A stretch of 64,000 bases of DNA, taken from assembly GCF_013874595.1 (NCBI RefSeq), contig NZ_CP059431.1, positions 2,108,001 through 2,172,000 on the forward strand, given 5' to 3'. Shown in pieces: positions 61,072-64,000 of the stretch (position 1 is the first letter of the stretch; each line of letters opens with the position of its first letter). Position numbers and translations under genes: made by a program. A model generated the notes under the pieces. The model had not been told where the DNA came from and searched no databases. It was given only the letters and a program-made list of their open reading frames with translations. Origin of the DNA: Flavobacterium sp. xlx-214 (GTDB lineage: Bacteria; Bacteroidota; Bacteroidia; Flavobacteriales; Flavobacteriaceae).

Positions 61072-63144
61072 ATGAAGACGGTAATAGCTGAAAAACCAAG
61101 TGTGGCAAGGGAGATTGCTTCACTATTAGGTGCTGAAACAAAAAATGAAGGGTACTTCTCAGGAAATGGTTTTTTTGTAACGTGGGCATTTGGGCATTTG
61201 GTGGGTTTGGCAATGCCTGATGATTATGGCATCGCAGGCTTTAGTAAAGAGGTACTTCCTATTCTTCCAAATCCTTTTGTTTTAACGCAAAGAAGGATAA
61301 AACAAGGAAAGGAGTGGATCCCTGATAAGAATGCTATTAGACAATTAAAGGTTATTAAAAGTCTTTTTGAAAAGAGTTCTGATATCATTGTTGCAACAGA
61401 CGCTGGTAGGGAAGGAGAACTTATCTTTCGATACATTTATGAGTTTGTTGGTAGTAATAAACCTTTTCAACGTTTATGGATCAGTTCTCTTACAGAAAAA
61501 GCAATTAAAAAGGGCTTTGAGAATCTTATCGACGGTTCCGAATTTAATGGTTTGTATCACGCTGCAAGAGCCAGAAGCCGTGCAGACTGGTTAATTGGTA
61601 TTAATGCTTCACAGGCACTTAGTGTTGCAGCGGGTAATGGAATTTATTCGCTAGGTCGTGTACAAACGCCTACTTTGGCTTTGGTTTGTAAGCGGTTTTT
61701 AGAACATCAAAACTTTGTTGTAAAGCCTTATTTTCAAGTGGAACTTCTATTTAATAAAGAATTTATCTCGTTTAAAAGTGTTTCCAAGAATAAGTGGGAA
61801 ACTAAAAAGGATGCGCAACAAGCGTGGAACTCAATCGAAAGAAATGGATCAGCGGAAGTGGTAAATGTAGATTCTCGTATGGTTACAGAACAACCACCTT
61901 TGCTTTTTGATTTAACGTGTTTACAGAAGGAAGCTAGTAAACTACTGAATTTGTCTGCCGATGAAACCCTTAAGATAGCCCAACTACTTTATGAAAAACA
62001 GTTTATTACCTATCCTAGAACAGGTAGCAGGTACATACCAGAAGATGTTTGGGAGGAGATACCAAAGTTAGTCAATGGATTAGGTGTGCGTAAAGAGTAT
62101 GCTGAGGTTATTACTTCATTAAAGTTAGGGAGATTGAATAAACGAATAGTAAATGACTTACGTGTTACAGATCATCATGGATTACTCATTACAGATAAAA
62201 TTCCGTCTGCTTTATCAGCTAAAGAAAATGCAGTATATCATTTAATTGCTTCTAGATTATTGGAAGCGGTTTCGGAAGTTTGTGTGAAACAAATAACAGA
62301 TGTTTCTTTGGAGGCACTACACTATGAGTTTGGTTTAAGAGCAAGTAAAATAATTGAAACAGGATGGCGTGCTGTTAAAGGATCTTTTGATGAAAGCGAC
62401 TCGGATGCTCATCTAATGGAACTACCGGTATTGAAAATAGGTGATGTTCTTCGAATCAAATCAGGAAGCATCTTAGAAAAGCAAACAAAGCCACCAGCTC
62501 TTTACACAGAAGCCTCTCTTTTATCAGCAATGGAACAAGCGGGCAGAGATGTTGAAAATTTGGAAGAACGTGCTGCTTTGAAAGAAATTGGTATAGGAAC
62601 TCCCGCTACTAGGGCTACCATTATTGAAACTTTGTTTTCACGTGCCTATATTGTGAGAGATAAAAAAGCACTGATTCCTACAGATAAAGGATTAGAGGTA
62701 TACCAATTGGTTAAAGAGTTTAAAATTGCAGATATAGGAATGACAGCTAAATGGGAGGTTGCACTTCAAAGAATTGAAAATAATGAAATAGATGATGTTC
62801 GTTTTTTAAAAGAGATGGAAGAAGATACTTTGTTGATTACAAAAGAATTGCTAGATCTTAAATTTGAAAGAGAAAAATTACCCCATCTAATATGCCCAAA
62901 ATGTAAGTGTAGTTCTGTAGTAATTCAAGACAAAATAGTTAAGTGTACCGATTTATCTTGTTCGTGGATACAATATAGGTTGGTATGTGGTGTTACGTTA
63001 AGTATTGCTGATATTGAAAGCCTTATTAATTCAGGAAAAACTTGTTTGATTAAAGGGATGAAAAGTAAATCAGGCAAAAGTTTTGAGGCTTATATTGTTT
63101 TAGATGAAAATGGGAAAAGTTCATTTAAGTTTGTTAATAATTGA
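61072..63144 (+). CDS. topB: Type IA DNA topoisomerase (TopB-like, ICE-encoded)
   Basis: The 690-aa product has the Toprim domain (VIAEKPSVAREIASLLGA, then ATDAGREGELIFRYIYEFVG), the region RARSRADWLIGINASQALSV and the active-site Tyr in KQFITYPRTGSRYIPEDV (about residue 318). Cys residues near 610-630 (ICPKCKCSS and KCTDLSCSW) form a zinc-ribbon-like tail. The extreme C-terminus (LINSGKTCLIKGMKSKSGKS) resembles a DUF3945 repeat, linking it to the preceding gene. Type IA enzymes relax or decatenate single-stranded DNA. ICE-encoded copies probably help DNA processing in transfer. Confidence 0.95.
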   Translation: MKTVIAEKPSVAREIASLLGAETKNEGYFSGNGFFVTWAFGHLVGLAMPDDYGIAGFSKEVLPILPNPFVLTQRRIKQGKEWIPDKNAIRQLKVIKSLFEKSSDIIVATDAGREGELIFRYIYEFVGSNKPFQRLWISSLTEKAIKKGFENLIDGSEFNGLYHAARARSRADWLIGINASQALSVAAGNGIYSLGRVQTPTLALVCKRFLEHQNFVVKPYFQVELLFNKEFISFKSVSKNKWETKKDAQQAWNSIERNGSAEVVNVDSRMVTEQPPLLFDLTCLQKEASKLLNLSADETLKIAQLLYEKQFITYPRTGSRYIPEDVWEEIPKLVNGLGVRKEYAEVITSLKLGRLNKRIVNDLRVTDHHGLLITDKIPSALSAKENAVYHLIASRLLEAVSEVCVKQITDVSLEALHYEFGLRASKIIETGWRAVKGSFDESDSDAHLMELPVLKIGDVLRIKSGSILEKQTKPPALYTEASLLSAMEQAGRDVENLEERAALKEIGIGTPATRATIIETLFSRAYIVRDKKALIPTDKGLEVYQLVKEFKIADIGMTAKWEVALQRIENNEIDDVRFLKEMEEDTLLITKELLDLKFEREKLPHLICPKCKCSSVVIQDKIVKCTDLSCSWIQYRLVCGVTLSIADIESLINSGKTCLIKGMKSKSGKSFEAYIVLDENGKSSFKFVNN

Positions 63145-63352
63145 AGTGTAGGGTATTTTGAATATTTTTTTTAACATTTGCTGTAGCTACACTACCTTAA
63201 AGGTTAAAGTTCAAAAAAACATGTGTTTTTATTACCTTTTTTGTTAATATTACTATATCAAATCATTGCGCAAGATGTGGTAGTAGGCAAAATTTGTAAC
63301 AGCTACTTAAAATACACTGTAAACAAATTCAAACCAAATTAATTTAATTATT

Positions 63353-63721
63353 ATGAAAAAATTTATTTTTAGTGCATTAGCTTGCGTAGCTTTTGCAGGA
63401 AGTAGTTTTGCTTCGAATGAAATTGTTAATTGCAAACAGTTAAATAGTGTTGAATTGCAACTTAACTCAGAAGATATTAACTTAGTAAATGAGAATTTTA
63501 TTATTAAAGAACAGTTAGTAGTTAATAATGGACTTTGTGAGATTGTAATTTTAGTATTTGATAGAGGTGGAAATTTAATCGATGCTGTAAGTAGAAAAAG
63601 TGCTAATGTATCGGCAGATTGGTGTGCTAACTCATACAATAGAATGTTGGATATGATGAAACAAGATTATAGTATAGAGGATTATGATTTTAAAGCTGGA
63701 TATGGTCATACTGCTTACTAA
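63353..63721 (+). CDS. Small secreted protein
   Basis: The 122-aa product begins with a classic signal peptide (MKKFIFSALACVAFAGSSFA, cut near residue 20). The rest is soluble with three Cys (NCKQLNSV, NNGLCEIVIL and SADWCANSYN). I do not recognise a family. Its layout matches many exported small proteins of flavobacteria. It starts 208 bp after the topoisomerase gene, and the next gene begins 15 bp after its stop, so the two are probably co-transcribed. Confidence 0.75.
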   Translation: MKKFIFSALACVAFAGSSFASNEIVNCKQLNSVELQLNSEDINLVNENFIIKEQLVVNNGLCEIVILVFDRGGNLIDAVSRKSANVSADWCANSYNRMLDMMKQDYSIEDYDFKAGYGHTAY

Positions 63722-63736
63722 TTTTACCATCATTAA

Positions 63737-64000
63737 ATGAAAGCAAATAAATTTTATTTACTATTAGTACTTGTAAATTTAATTTCATATACATCCATTT
63801 CGCAAGATATGGATGTATATTATACATGTTACTATGACACAGGAATGCCAAAAATTATGCCTGCAACATTACAAATTAAAGACCACATATCAATATTTGA
63901 GGAACATTTTGATGAAAGCAAAGAATGGAACAATGGTAAGGATATATTTAAAAACTTAAATTTAAGCCATGTAGAATATTACAGTAAAAAAAATAAAAAT
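63737..64000 (+). CDS. Secreted protein, cut at window end (possibly GLPGLI-like)
   Basis: The frame starts at ATG 63737 and runs to the right edge. It begins with a signal peptide (KFYLLLVLVNLISYTSIS, cut before QDMDV) and continues VYYTCYYDTGMPKIMPATLQ. The small, Tyr-rich, strand-like pattern after the signal could belong to the GLPGLI family, but the diagnostic part lies beyond the window. It follows the previous secreted-protein gene by 15 bp. Confidence 0.6.
   Translation, partial: MKANKFYLLLVLVNLISYTSISQDMDVYYTCYYDTGMPKIMPATLQIKDHISIFEEHFDESKEWNNGKDIFKNLNLSHVEYYSKKNKN

Noticed and set aside
63223..63342. 39-codon frame starting with GTG, with a signal-like hydrophobic start ending IIAQDVVVG
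   Set aside because: It looks like the first part of a secreted-protein gene similar to the next two genes, but it is short, has a weak start and ends early. I regard it as a possible remnant, not a gene.

Overview
The window is AT-rich DNA from a member of the Bacteroidota, most likely a flavobacterium. The evidence is a SusC/SusD pair, RteC, DUF1896, DUF3945/DUF4099, DUF6520 and DUF6624 proteins, Bacteroidota-type lipoprotein and secretion signals, and a TTG/TAnnTTTG promoter. I cannot name a genus or species. No rRNA, tRNA or CRISPR array was seen.

Layout. (1) 1-708: the end of a conjugative-transposon (ICE) module reading left, with the N-terminus of the large methylase/helicase protein and a DUF1896 protein. 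(2) 1.2-8.5 kb: dps, then a cyanophycin locus (cphA facing cphB-iaaA, plus a DUF421 membrane protein) and small membrane proteins. (3) 8.5-11.3 kb: gene-poor DNA with a decayed DUF892 gene, a tiny membrane peptide and a lipoprotein. (4) 11.6-23.5 kb: single-gene modules all on the minus strand, most separated by related, imperfectly palindromic spacers. This looks like a gene-cassette array. An IS66-family element with an exact 8-bp target duplication sits in it. (5) 23.6-25.6 kb: an 8-bp tandem repeat, an IS110-family transposase with a structured upstream region (candidate bridge RNA), and nested-hairpin repeats. (6) 25.7-31.7 kb: small ORFs, a cold-shock operon (DEAD helicase and two cold-shock-domain proteins) and a fatty acid desaturase. 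(7) 31.7-34.3 kb: an IS21-family element.

(8) 34.7-41.6 kb is the most interesting part, an apparent anti-phage island read leftward. It contains an XRE regulator, an unrecognised 228-aa protein, a SLATT-type two-helix membrane protein, a GHKL ATPase fused to a PD-(D/E)XK-like nuclease domain, a phosphoribosyltransferase-like protein and a retron reverse transcriptase. A complete msr-msd candidate can be read from the sequence between the last two genes: matching a1/a2 repeats, a TTAGC branch-site context and a 13-bp msd stem. On the other side of the XRE gene, a plus-strand promoter overlapping a likely operator faces a highly structured, 6S-like RNA candidate.

(9) 41.6-44.7 kb is noncoding and made of long direct repeats carrying a nested hairpin. 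(10) 44.7-53.9 kb holds a SusC/SusD/S9-peptidase nutrient-uptake operon (the susC 5' end has a very different base composition) and a DUF6520/propeller-like/MauE-type group. (11) 54.0-57.9 kb holds an AraC regulator and a small STAS-like protein divergent from a fused alpha-oxoamine-synthase/GNAT enzyme, with direct repeats 21 bp apart between them. (12) 58.0-63.1 kb is a second ICE module reading right: RteC, a helix-turn-helix protein, DUF3945/DUF4099 protein and type IA topoisomerase. Two secreted-protein genes follow, the last cut by the window end.

The two ICE modules face outward, so I infer that much of the DNA between them is cargo of one large integrative element or a composite of several.
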